Assembly (NCBI RefSeq): GCF_032362555.1
Contig: NC_083508.1
Coordinates: forward strand, 7,159,001 to 7,223,000
DNA: 64,000 nt
Source: Amyelois transitella
Lineage: Eukaryota; Arthropoda; Insecta; Lepidoptera; Pyralidae
Direction: 5' to 3'
The notes below the pieces were generated by a model that was given only the letters and a program-made list of their open reading frames with translations, did no database searches and had not been told where the DNA came from. Positions 1 through 12,200 of the stretch are shown one piece after another. Position numbers and translations under genes: made by a program. Positions within the stretch are counted from its first letter, which is position 1, and each line of letters begins with the position of its first letter.

Positions 1-1781
1 TGACCGCTTTTTCGTGTTTACTGCTTTCCTTGTGTCAGTTTGGTGACCGCCCCTCAGTAGTCCATGCTCGCTCATGTCAGAATATTTTACTCTTTTCGAA
101 TAATAGCTCAAAGTTATTTTGTCTTCAATGCCTCACATGGGATTGCAGTATTAGAGAATGATGCATCGTCATATAAATAACAGCTGATTTCCTAAGTCAT
201 ATTTTCAGGACAGCTCTATTATTCATTACTAATAATAATTTGTAATCGTCTAAACTACTCCATTTCTTAATTCTGAATGACTTTTTAGACTTTTTTTTCA
301 TTATGTACTTATTTTGGCGTATGTTTCTTATATTTATAATAATTGCCATTTTATTAATAGTGTGTGTAGTTTGGATGAAATTCATTCTGAAGTATTTAAT
401 TAATACAAACTTAGATTGATATGTCTTAATATTTCCTGTCCACTTTACATTAATATCAGTTTGTTTCGGTCATATGCTTCCTAACAAGGGAAAAGTTATT
501 TTCATTAGTTTTGGGCATGTATATTTCGCTGATTCTAAAAAATGTGTTAAAATATTAAATTTTGTAACGTTATTTTTCCTTAGAGTAACTATGGTGCATT
601 ACTAGTTTGGCTTTTCCTCGAATGTCACATGTGTCTTCCTCGTTAGAGTTTGTGTCTGTCGTGGGATAGTACTGAGAGCTTGTTGCATTGCAGTGCGGCA
701 CTCAGCCGGCCGCTACAATCTTCTCGAAGCCCCCTCTCTAGATATATTTCATCTTGTCAAATACGGAACCTCTCTCTCTCTCTGCCCAGCATTGTTTATT
801 ACAAAAAAATGCACTCAGAATGGTAATAATAGAGCTGTCATTGCTTTTATAAGTGTAAGCGTTTCGTACGATCAGCAACTTGTTTGCCACTTTCACAACT
901 CGTCTCTTCCACTGTATTGTGTGCTGTGCTAGCTGCTTTTTGTATCTATGGGTTATCACCACGTTTTAATAGTAGTTTACTTTATCTTAGCACAATCGAT
1001 TAATAAGAGTAATTTGGTGACGTCTTACCCAGACTTAAATATATATAATATAACTATTTAAAACTATTATTGGATTTTGTTAATCAGATATTTTGTTAAT
1101 ATAATACCTGGGGTTATTCGTTAATTGCTTTTGAAATCGTTATCCTGATGTTTTAGAGTTTTTGGCACTGTACAATTATGCACTTGTTAAGTCGAGAGTA
1201 ACTGGAAGTAGGTTAACGTTAGATGGACAATTAGTTTGTCTTATCTTTAATAGATATTATTTTGATTGTTGAATGGCGATTTTATGCTTACAAAGTGTCA
1301 CCGCAATCGTCATATCATTGTTTTAAGCTATACACACGTGTTTCGTAGGTGTGTTATAAATAGTAAGTTCTCTGTATTATTTCTAGTTCAACTAGTCTGT
1401 GATGCATGACCGGTGATTCTACTGGATAGATCAAATTGCAGCTAACATTTCACACAAATACTTGTCATTTTGATTCAGTAGTGTCTGTGAAATTAGCTTC
1501 GAAAGCGATCCTTGTACCCGACACACAGTGATACGATCTCCTACCAATAGTACAGACTACTAGGTCGAGCGACATTATATTAACTGTAATCCAAACGCTT
1601 ATGTGTACCCATTCAGCTAGAATACGCTCAAAGTATCAACGTAACGAAATAAATAATCCTCTCGATATTCCACTAGAATATTTAAATAAAGAATATGCAA
1701 TGCATAAATGTTAATTTTTGTTGCACGTTGTTTTTTGAGCGACGCTGTTTTTAATGCATGTTTTGTCTGTCTTGCATGCAG
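1..1781 (+). other. Rbfox intron, upstream part
   Basis: No exon with Rbfox similarity is visible here; the preceding RRM exon must lie outside the window. A TGCATG sits at 1403-1408, and two more abut the acceptor of the next exon. Otherwise the stretch is AT-rich non-coding sequence, and the short open frames resemble nothing known. Confidence 0.6.
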
Positions 1782-1883
1782 GGATTCGGTTTTGTAACAT
1801 TCGCAAATAGTGGTGATGCGGAGCGAGCACGAGAGCGTCTTCACGGCACCGTGGTTGAGGGCAGAAAGATAGAGGTGTGCATG
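1755..1883 (+). promoter_or_regulatory. TGCATG cluster around the 93-nt RRM exon
   Basis: TGCATG occurs at 1755-1760, at 1773-1778 (three bases before the exon at 1782, overlapping the 3' splice site) and at 1878-1883 (three bases after the exon end at 1874, within the 5' splice-site region). The enclosed exon is 93 nt, divisible by three. In vertebrate Rbfox genes a 93-nt RRM exon is skipped under the control of Fox protein binding nearby, giving a dominant-negative product. The arrangement here suggests the same autoregulation; function is inferred. Confidence 0.75.
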
Positions 1884-4800
1884 ACTCAATGAATACCATC
1901 CGTAGCACTCTGTAACTTATAACATCCCGCTCCTACGCCCACCGCCACCGCAACCTGCGCTCGTCTGCTCTGTAGTTACTGTCATGCTAGGCTGGCTACA
2001 CCAGCCGCCCCGAGCATTAGCACTAAGTATGCCGTCGTCTAATCCACATACAAACCTTATTTATTTTATCCCTTTACTCTCTAGACGGTCATTTAAAATG
2101 CCGATCGAATGAGAGAGTCTCACAGAGAAATGTAGAACGAACCGTACCGTCACAATGCCGCAGAGGTAAGATTACAAATACACGTTTTAGTTCCATTCTA
2201 TCTTTATAGTCCTATTTGATCTACTAACATTAGACGACTGCGTGGCAGACTGTTAAAAGTTACAATTCAGTTCTAAATATATTCCCCTTATATTTATGTA
2301 TTCTATATTTTTTTCGATCCCAACTCCTTTCTTTTTAAATAATAATAATGTCAAATGTCTGATGAAGCGTAAATTTAGTAAACGAACTTACTTATTGCTA
2401 AACCATTTGTTTCATTGAACAAATTTTGATTAATTTGAAGCTACAGACATTTGACATCTTTTTGGCTGACCTTTGCCTTGTAGATAGAAATCATCAAAAT
2501 CGTGTTATATCTTCATGAATTCGGCCTAAGTTTGTCTATGTGTCGGAAGGCACATAGACCACTAGCACCGTCAAAGCTAAGTTAGAAGTTTGAAAAATAA
2601 TTTCACTTGTGTGAGCCACTGATTAAATTGAAAAAGACAAAAAATCACGATTAAAATTTCTCTGTTATCCATAATCTTAGTAAATGGGTTCGAATCCCAA
2701 ATAAAATTATTCTGGGTCTCATGAAAGTCTTTGTTCAAAAAATTAAATTGTTCTTTTTTTTTATTTGAAAGGTCAGCCAATTTTTTTAAATGAAGGTTTA
2801 TATATCTGACATAATGTTTACTTCCGAATCAGGTTAATAATGCGACAGCCAGAGTGCAGACAAAGAAACCACCTACAGTACCAAACGGTAAGCGACAGTT
2901 ATTTGCTCAATTCTTGTCTAGTTATTTTTTATTGCTTCCCTGAAACTTTAATCCAAGTGAAAGTTATGTTAAAAAACAATAGTTTACCAACAATCAATAA
3001 TCACTTATACTAGCTTTAGCCCATATCTCAAGTTAACACTACTTCAATTATATAATGCATCTTGCATTTTCTCTTTTAACCCACCCAGTTATTCTGGCTA
3101 GAAATGGATCAGTTCCCACTCTGGGTGAGAGAGCTGAAATTTTACGAATAAATGTTGTCCATGTAAATGTTCCTTTTGGTTAGACCCGTTGTCTGAATGC
3201 AATCTAGGTGAATGCTATTTAGAGAATGAATTCACTGCCAACCGGAGACAGTCTGCCCTGTGCGACGCACGCGCCGCTGCGATATCGCCTTACACCTTAC
3301 AATCAGTCGTCACTAGACATTGACACCCTTACTGTTGAAACCGTCCGTTACAGTATAGAAATAAACTTTGCGCATCTGTAAGATAAAGTACACTAGATCT
3401 AAAGTTCACATAGATTGAGTGCACACTGAATAAGATTTTATTATATAAGTATTTGAAGCTTGGGTTACACTTGGACACTCAACATCAAATAACAATGTTA
3501 TGTAGGTAAGACGCACAAAGTTTATACTGTACAACTCGCACTGGATAGGATAATTTCTCTCTCCCATACAACAAAATTAATAAGGCTGTCTCCGGTACCA
3601 CTGTTTGCCTGATACAGTGAACACTATGAATGGGTGACACCAACTATTAGACAGCTTCTTAGATCATTTACACTTCTTTAGGCTATCAAAGAAACGTTTA
3701 TTACTGGACAAACTTGCTGGAATGGATGTTTCTTCCGTATTGCATTTCATATTTCAATCTGTAGTTGAGTATGACTTAAGGTTTGTTTTCGTGGTGGCTA
3801 GTTTAGCAGTAAATAAAATCAAATAATAAACACATAATGTCTATGTCTTAAATTTTAATCTTATTTTTGTTTCAGTGTGTGTCCAGTGGCCGGAAGGTAA
3901 GAAAAGCTGATATAATAAAAGATAATTATAAGAACTTGAACACATAAGCTTTCGCGTTTACATTGTTATAACATTCATTCGAGCATGTTTTTCTTTACTC
4001 AATGTGGTGGGAAAATGGTTGTTAGTTCTACTGCTCGATGAGATCTTGTATGCTACCAATTTGAATTATAAAGCATTTGTAAAGTTTTTCTATTGGCCAT
4101 GCTTCTTTAGAGCGCAGTATCTACGCCAATTCGTGGACGTCGTGACATTGATTGATAAGCAGTGTCTAACTGAATCTTACAACCACGGTATGATGACAAT
4201 GCTGTAATGTGGCATGGCCTTAATATTTTCGTATTCAGTGAATAATACTGGACTACCCTTGGCCTCATAATCCGAATTGCATCCTAGTATGTATTGCGTA
4301 CTCAGTAACAAACTTGTAGATATCTAGCACATACGACTAAAAGCGGTTGTTTCACGTGCTTTTTCGGATCCACGGGGGAGGTCGAAGATTTTCCATTTTA
4401 AGTATCTGTATTATGTATAAGTGTTCGAAATCATGTGGGCGTGAGTGATTAATCATTTTCGTGATTGTGCCAATATTAAAAAAAAATGCCAATCGCATAT
4501 GAACCAATCGCAAATTGGATCCATCGCGAAAAGAGGTGATTGGACGAAGTTCGAATTTTCGCAATCCGCCGAAAATATAATCAATTTCTTTAATCAACAA
4601 AACTTCAACTTCGAACGTGCGTTCAGCATGAAGTTTTTTCGAATTGTCCATTAATGTACAATTAATTTACACATACGTATCGGTCTTGGTTATGTAATAG
4701 AACTAAGTACATTAAATTTTGTAATCTGGGGGAAGTGATGAAGATGACAATAGACATCAACGTGCGTCTGAAATTTTGGCATAATGTGATCAAAACGAAA

Positions 4801-7800
4801 ATTTTTGTATTTTAGCTTTATTACGACATTTCATGGTGGTATATTGTTTTTTTACTATTTTATCACATCGATTTTATCTATGCTATGCTATTCAAATCCT
4901 GACATAGAAACGCATAAAAATATGAAGTTAACCCGCCGATTCGCGTGTGAAAGCGGAAAAGTATGGAACACGGGAAATTAGATTGTCGGTGCAAAACTTT
5001 ATTGGTAAGCACTTAAGCAATTGGGGCTAGTAGTAGGCGACCTCTCCCATCGCGGTGGATCCGTTGTGCAGCGGGTAGTGAGAGTGTGGGCGCGTGTGTG
5101 CGCAGGGCTGCGAGTGTCGGGCGTGACGTGGCCGTGGCTCGGCGCCGCGCCGGCCGCCGCGCCCGCGCCGCCGCTCGTGCTGGCGCCGCGCGCCGCGCAG
5201 CGACGCAGGTAACGGCATGTTAGACTAGCCCTGTCCCGTGTGTTGCATGTAGCGAGAGGCGCCCGCCGCAGCCCGCGCCCCCCCGCCCCGCCGCCGCCCC
5301 CGCACCACGTCCTCCCGCACGCCGTCCTGCCCCGCGCAGCCTACGCGTCGCCGTTGCACGCATACGCACAGTGAGTAATCCCAGCACCGCACCGCCTTCC
5401 CTTATCCCTATAACTTAAACTCAATTGATTTATTTATTTTCTAAGTATGTAGGGGAATTTTTGATATCTAAACAGTAGCTGTGATATTGTTTTAAATACT
5501 TAACAATGAAATGCTCAAAAGCACTTGGAGACATCGCATCGATTATAGCGATTCTCTCATATTTCATTTGTAAATTTTACTGAAAGCGAATAGCATACCT
5601 AACCTAAATTACTCTTAAAATTAAATTAAATTGTTTAATGAAATTACTTGTGAATTTGGACGCCTCGTATTCCTTAATTTATCGGAATTTAGCCATTCAA
5701 AATGCTTAGAAGTCGACAATTAGTCGTTCAATTATATAAAAGTTATAATTAAAAATTACTGAAATAGTAGTACACCCACAGGCCAGCAATGTCGCCCTTA
5801 TCCCCCCCGACATATCCCCATCCTTGAATCCCGCCTGCTCCCAACACGCTGCAACTTCTTTACATCCTAAGCACCACCACTTGGTATGATTATTAATTTT
5901 TTTCATTAGTTAGATTAACCATTGCAAGTTTGTAATATAAATTAGCACACATTAAAAACAGTTTATTTGTAACTAACATTTATAACATTTTAACTGGAAC
6001 GTGTGGCTTAGCCTAGATTAGTGCCTCTTTTCTGTAATTATTACTCTTTCTTCTTTTCGCACTTCTTTTATACTCTCTGTCGAATGAATAGTTGTTAACT
6101 TGTAGATTTATAAAACATCTGTACAAACAAACAAAACCAGGTTGAAAATACAGGTAATTAATAATATTATTGTACCTATTATAAGAAAGACGAAGATAAT
6201 ACTACATTAGATCTTTTCATAAACAATTTAAGTTCAATAGATTCACTTTAAATTATCCATCTATTTGTTTAATTTAAAACATCTTTGAAACCAGTTACTA
6301 AGTACTGGTTGCAATTTTGTTTATTTATAATAATATTAATACGTTAAAGTGTATACTATAATGGCGACTCTCTTCAAATTGCAGTGTATATTACGACCCA
6401 TTCTTAGCTGCTGCCACGGCTGACTCCAACTACAGACTACAGGTAAATACATCAATATTTATTTTTATATTAAACCCATCTTTAATTTCTAAATACTCGG
6501 TCACATTCGTAAGAAATATATGACTGTTTCACTTACCTTTTGAATGTCCAGAAACTAATAAAGTTTAGTATATGAATGTTGAGTATCTGCGGGTGGGTGA
6601 CAGTGCGTGTGTTGTTGCAGGCCGCCAAACCCGCAGCCGAGGTAACACATCACGCCTCTAGCGCTCGGTTACGATCGGTTGCCACATAATGTATATCTAT
6701 CGCTTCCTGATTCATGTTCCACCACGCTAGTATAAGTTGTGTATCATCGCGGAGTGAGTGCTGGGATTTTGTTTGCTCCTTATTATCTCGTATGGTCTTT
6801 TGTTGGTTGGTATCCACCGTAATGCAGGGTGCACATTGTGTTTGTGGTAACCGGGAACGCGCACAGCCGGCGTCCGTTTGCTTACTGTTCAGTTATATCC
6901 TTGTTCGTTCGTATTGTGGTGGGTGACTTAGTTTTAGGCGTTTGCTCAAGCTGTGAGTTGACTCGACCAGATGCTAATTACATCATGCTCCGTATAGAAC
7001 ATTGAGCCCACAAAAATAATTGCAACTTTCTTAATTATACTAACAATCACAGAGTAATTAAATTAGTTCGACATTTTAATTATCTTTATTTAAAAACCTT
7101 TAGTTTGTATCTTACAAAAATCATTAATCATTTCTAGTGCATGCTCATCAATAATTGCACATAACCATTGTTTCTGCAACAAAGCGATTAAGACCCGTAA
7201 TCGATATGAAATCGAATTTGGTGCAGAAAATAATCATCGAATTATGTAGGAGCGTGTGTAAGGAACGTTGCATGTTTAATGTAATAGGACGGCACTAATA
7301 TACACAGATTCTTTTTGTTTATATTTCTGAGTCAATCTTTGCATCGTCCTAGCTTTTTGTTTTTGGCTGAGTTTATTATTTTTTATACCGATAAACACAC
7401 TCTATTGGACTCGCCGTCAATCTTCCCAGCGTTCGGAAATGATGGTAAGAAACTTTAGGAAAAGTGATAATAAAAATGAATTTGTCAGATTGGTACAGAG
7501 TCAAGACTTCAGTTAAAAGTCACGTCTTGGCGCTGCAATAGATAATTACTCCACGCAATCGTCCCTTTGTGGGCTCAATTGTTCGTGCGGTAATTTTTTA
7601 TATGCCGTTTGTTAGCCAGTAGACAGTCGTTTATTGCTTTATTTATATGAAATCAAAAAAGATTGCATCAGTACAGGGATTTTATCGTAACTGAGCCATC
7701 AATAGAGGGTCATACTGTCGTGTTTCTCGTTAAGACTGACTTTTAGTACAGAGTTCGTTCATCAAGGCTTTTTGTAAGTTTTAGGAAATTACAAAACATT

Positions 7801-9268
7801 TGACCTACCCTCAACTTAGAACTTTCATAAAACAAAATAACTAACGAACAACAGCTTCTCATCTTTTTGCGCTCTTGTTAGAATGCCGGATAATCTGAAT
7901 GGTGTTATGTTTAATTGTATAAATAGTTGAGCGTCGTATTGTCTTATTCCAGGCTGCCGCCGCGGCCGCAGCAGTAGCTGGTCCATTGCTGAAGTCGCCG
8001 CTCGCGACGGCGCAGCAGGCGGCGGCGGCGGCGGCGGCTGCCAACTACGGGGCGGCCGCGCGCGCCGCCGCCGCCGCAGTCAGCGCCGCGCCTCAACCCG
8101 CCGCGCTCGCGCCCTTAGCAGCCACGTTAGTATTTACATTCATGTACACATTGAATTCTTACACGGTTATTTTGATTGTCTAAACCATTCGCAGGCATAG
8201 ATAAGCTGTCATCATATGAAATAATGTTTGTTCTACGATAATTTTGATAATTCGTCTTATTTTAATTTGAAAGAAAAATAAAGCTCTATAGAAATAATTT
8301 ACAGAATTATAAATAGTGGTTTATAACGTAGTTATTAATGTAGTGGTAATAGGTTAACAAACTCGCGTGTTCAATGGGTTGGAGGCGGCATTAGATGGAC
8401 GGGTAAATGTCGCGATAGACGATAAAAACTAGAAAAATCATTATTATCAATAAATATGTACGAAATGGATTAATAATGTATTGAATTTTATCATAAGTCG
8501 AACAACAAACTTCGTTGCTAATGATGTCAGCTATCTTACCATGCGAGTTTTCTAGGATTGTAAACCTAAAGTAACTCTGTTACATTTTGTTGCACCATAT
8601 AATCCGATCTGGGAAAAGTTCTCCTGGAAGGGTTGCGAAGGTCGGGTGAAAGTCGCTTCGTGCAAAAACCTGATTCACCCAATCTAAAATCGTTGTGAAT
8701 GGCGTACCCCGGGCTAGGAAGAAGAGGACATTCATTGCATCAATAAAACTACAACATTACATTTGCAGATTCACACTGAAATTTTATAAGTCATTTCATA
8801 ATTTTAAGGCACATGATCATCAATAAGTCTGACCCTCGTAATCCTGAGATACAGCCAAACCATGAATGATTTTGTAGTGTAGTTGGTTCCTATAGTTAAT
8901 GGGTTGGGATTTGGCACATTATATTTTTCGTCACTTCATCCCTTTACGAGCAGGATCCGAAGTCATTATCTTAAGAAGTATCCCTTTACTTTTCATGTGT
9001 TAATTCAAATATTATTTTTCAGGTACGGCAGAGAATACGCTGATCCCTACTTAGGTCACGGAATAGGCCCTGTGACTGGTTACGGGGTGAGGAGATTTCT
9101 TAATTGAGCTTTCGCAAAATGTGTTATGTATCAATAACTTAATGTTTTGCTTAAATAAGTTTAAGCATGCTTACTAACTCAGCATTTCACTCATTTATTC
9201 ATGAATGTTTTCTGTGTTTGCAGACTGCGGTGTATAGAAGTGGTTACAACAGATTTGCGCCATATTAA
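1782..9268 (+). CDS. Rbfox1: Rbfox RNA-binding Fox-1 family splicing factor, 3' part
   Basis: Rbfox proteins bind UGCAUG in pre-mRNA and control alternative exons. In-phase exons: 1782-1874, 2833-2887, 3876-3896, 5106-5208, 5257-5370, 6385-6442, 6621-6641, 7953-8125, 9023-9086, 9224-9268 (stop TAA). The first exon encodes the second half of the RRM, including RNP1 (GFGFVTF), [11 protein letters not shown] and then VNNATARV, a Fox-family hallmark. The C-terminal domain has YYDPFLAAA, poly-Ala tracts, YGREYADPY and the diagnostic end [11 protein letters not shown]. The start codon and first half of the RRM lie upstream of the window. The acceptor of exon 5257-5370 is the least certain: it was chosen because only that frame runs into YYDPFLAAA. 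Two exons are only 21 nt. Family assignment is near certain; the exact isoform set is inferred. Confidence 0.95.
2348..2457. repeat. Inverted repeat in Rbfox intron
   Basis: A 14-nt segment at 2348-2361 (ATGTCAAATGTCTG) recurs as its exact reverse complement at 2444-2457, with an 82-nt spacer. It could be a small MITE or a foldable intronic element. There are no coding features. Confidence 0.5.
2462..2780. repeat. Possible MITE with 13-bp terminal inverted repeats
   Basis: TTGGCTGACCTTT at 2462-2474 is matched by its perfect reverse complement at 2768-2780. The interior is AT-rich and non-coding. The size (319 bp) and perfect ends fit a non-autonomous DNA transposon, but no clear target-site duplication was identified. 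Confidence 0.4.
3876..3896 (+). other. 21-nt Rbfox microexon (VCVQWPEG)
   Basis: Acceptor tttcag and donor gtaag bracket 21 nt that keep phase between exons 2833-2887 and 5106-5208 and add VCVQWPE to the protein. Because it is 21 nt long it can be skipped without a frameshift, so it may be alternatively spliced. It is too short to show up as an open reading frame. Confidence 0.8.
6621..6641 (+). other. 21-nt Rbfox microexon (AAKPAAE)
   Basis: It lies between ttgttgcag and gtaaca, is phase 0 on both sides, and encodes AAKPAAE in the C-terminal domain. It directly precedes the poly-Ala exon in the spliced product and is frame-preserving if skipped. Confidence 0.75.
7430..7444 (+). other. Candidate 15-nt Rbfox microexon
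   Basis: A strong pyrimidine-rich acceptor (caatcttcccag) is followed after exactly 15 nt by a good donor (gtaaga). Both flanking known exons are phase 0 at this junction, so inclusion would add five residues (RSEMM) in frame. No homology support is available, so this rests on splice-signal geometry alone. Confidence 0.35.
8600..8735 (+). repeat. Interspersed SINE-like repeat, family B
   Basis: The stretch containing 'aaaaacctgattcacccaat' resembles segments near 29.6 kb and 41.6 kb, all of which read 'acctga/act(c)acccaatc' followed by a cytosine-rich tail. It is a diverged fragment inside the Rbfox intron. Confidence 0.5.
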
Positions 9269-12200
9269 GCCAGTGGAACAAAGAAACGATTTTACTCGAA
9301 TATGGAACTGCTATCATCTTTACCCTAACATGACAATGGACTCTCTTTAAACGTACAAACGTTAACATAATTTAAGGTATCAGTTATAGTGCCAGCCGAT
9401 TACTGTATAGGTAAACCTGGATAGCATAGAAACTAACCTGCGAGCGTGCCGAGCTGACCGCGCCGCCAACTAAGTAGTAACTTATGAATACCAAAAATCT
9501 AACAGAAATAGTTTGTTAAGATAAACTTACATATTGTAAATTATTTATGTACCTATTGCTATACAAGTGCGAGCAGCTAAACTAAGTGCTTACGTTCTAT
9601 TTAGATATTTGTAAGAGTTACTATTTTATTAACACATAAATGAATGTGGATATCTACAATTTGCGTATGGTAATATTTAATGTAGATGTTACACGTGTAA
9701 TGTAATGACAATAGAAAGATATTTCATGTAAACGATATTTAGTGAGCTTTGCACTTGCATATCATAGAGAAAATGTATATATTGTGACCCGGACATATTT
9801 TACTCATTTGAAATAACGATTCGGTTTTAATTCAGGTTTTTTAACTATTTGAACTTGTTTGTGATACAAGTAGCGGGCCCAATCAGGCTATGAGGCCGTT
9901 TTAATGTCTTTATTTTACCAAGTTTTATTCCTTTATTTATTTCCTTAAAAATTTTTTGTTCCGAATATACAATTCTACAGTTACAAAAGAGTCACTGTTA
10001 GCCTGTTAATTTCCCAAATATTTTAACTTAACTATCTACAACATGGTGCGATTTTATACGGTGCCATTTATTTCGGTTGTTTACGTATATAATTTTCATA
10101 GTTACCTTCTAACATATATTTAAAATGGCTAATGTTAAATAGCACTAGAATCGTTCGGTACAACAGTTGTGCGTTTGCTGTAGTTACGTTTCGCTTGAAG
10201 CTTGCACGGCGAGTTACCGCGATTTCACACTCGCGCGGAATTGAGCCGAGGATGACAATACTTAGTAGCTACATATTCTGCTGCTGTAAGCTGTAAGATA
10301 CGGTTTCAATTGTATACGGATAAAGAGAGTGCGATTCTTTAAAATAATGTGCAGTTAATGTACGATCTCGACGAAAACACTCGACTTAAGTATTCTCATC
10401 CTAACTCGCTGTGTATGTTACGCTTCGCGTTAATAATAAAAAAAGTTTACCTTTCAGTTATATAATCGAGTCATCTCGATCGCTAGTTAATAGCGTTTAA
10501 TATTTTACTAATATTAGACATAGTGCTTTAGATGTAGTGATTAAGAAGAGAAGGGAACTCCATCGAGTTCTTACATATCATTGAGATTTCTCCTTGTAAT
10601 TATGTTAGTGTTGTCTTCAACGGTGTCTAATTTTACGATTATAATTTACAGGTGCACTTTATTTTGATCAAATGCAGACGGGTGCAACCCTTAGACGTCG
10701 TCGTTTTAATCTGTAGATGTTAACATTTGCACTAGAATTACAAAATATTGTAAAATCTAAAATTCGCTCAAAGTTTATACCAAAGCACAAAAACCCATCG
10801 ATTCTTACGTATTCCGAGCGTTTGCATGTCATTTACTTCTTCTCCATAGATTTCATAGTCTTTCAGTTAGAAAAACTTAAAAAATCTGTGAAATTACATA
10901 TAGTTGTACAATTTCGTTTTCGAACAATTACGTTTAAGCTAAGTATTTTTCTCTATGAACATATCTATTTGCCATTTAGTGTAGTTTTATATTAAGTCTC
11001 CGATGTGAAAAGAGATCTGAAACATTAACAACCCGTCAAATATTTTCTGTCATTTTATTCGTAAAGTTTTGAATTTACTTTTACACTTTGACTCTTCCAA
11101 GCATTTTGAGCTCACATTAGATTTCAGTTTCCCACAATGTCTCACAGATCTGTTACCGGAAGTGGTAATAGCTGTTTCTATTAACATATCAAGATGTAAC
11201 CTTCGTAAGCTTAGGCGTTGTTTCCCCTCTCCAAATAAAGTAAGTGGGTGCGGCGTCGATAGCTGATACGGCTGCCACATAGCGCCTTACGCCCCATAGT
11301 AACTTGTCCATGACATGACTGTTCTCACAATGCAGAATTTCTAGTCTTTTGGCGCACAAAGTTATAAGGTGCTTCGTAAAATTTCATGTGATATATATGA
11401 AGTAACTTTTGGATTTGGTTTTTCCACGTTTGTTCTTTTCTGAGGTTCTTTACGTTGGTAAGCTTCGTGTCATATTATACTTTTGCAAATTTACATTTTT
11501 ACACTCATGTCTTAGTGCCACTGGCTTATATTTTAAGTTGTAGTTATAACATAGTCTGTAGTTGGTCAAGTTGCAGCTTCGAACAATATTTTGTGCTTTA
11601 TTGCTGAATACTCATGCGTGAATACGTTATTTTAAGAGGTATCGTTTAGTTTTGTAGGAATATCTGTTTTAGATTTGTAATGCAAGTTTTGTATTAAGTA
11701 CATTATAAAAGTACATGTGATTTCTAATCGATGATTTTATTTTATTAGTTTTTATGCTATGTCATATGACGTCAGTGTCACAAATTTTTATGATTTATTA
11801 CCCGATCAAGCCGATCACTTTGTATGCGCAACTGTGATTTAGGCATGGTTACAGGCTGTGAACCATTCAGAAATATTATAGCCAGCCCGGAAACATTGCG
11901 TATTGCGCTTGCATGCAACCATATCTTTACGTTGGCTTGTACAAACGAGATACCTACAGTGGATTTATATCATTTATCACTTTGAAAATGCTTCTTCGGC
12001 TAATAATAAACTTATTTTAAAATTAATGTTACGATTTGAGATTGTCATTACTTATATCTTTCGCAACGGATTGATAACTTATGTTCCAGCCTGAAACTAA
12101 AAAGCCTTATTCATTTTATCACAATATTTTAGAACATTTTATTTTAGATGATTCCTATTTTGATGATTTACGACAAAAATAAATGAAATCAAATTATTTT

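Noticed and set aside
10717..10995. 92-codon open frame in the Rbfox 3' region
   Set aside because: Low-complexity AT-driven frame with no known motif; it lies in the likely 3'UTR.
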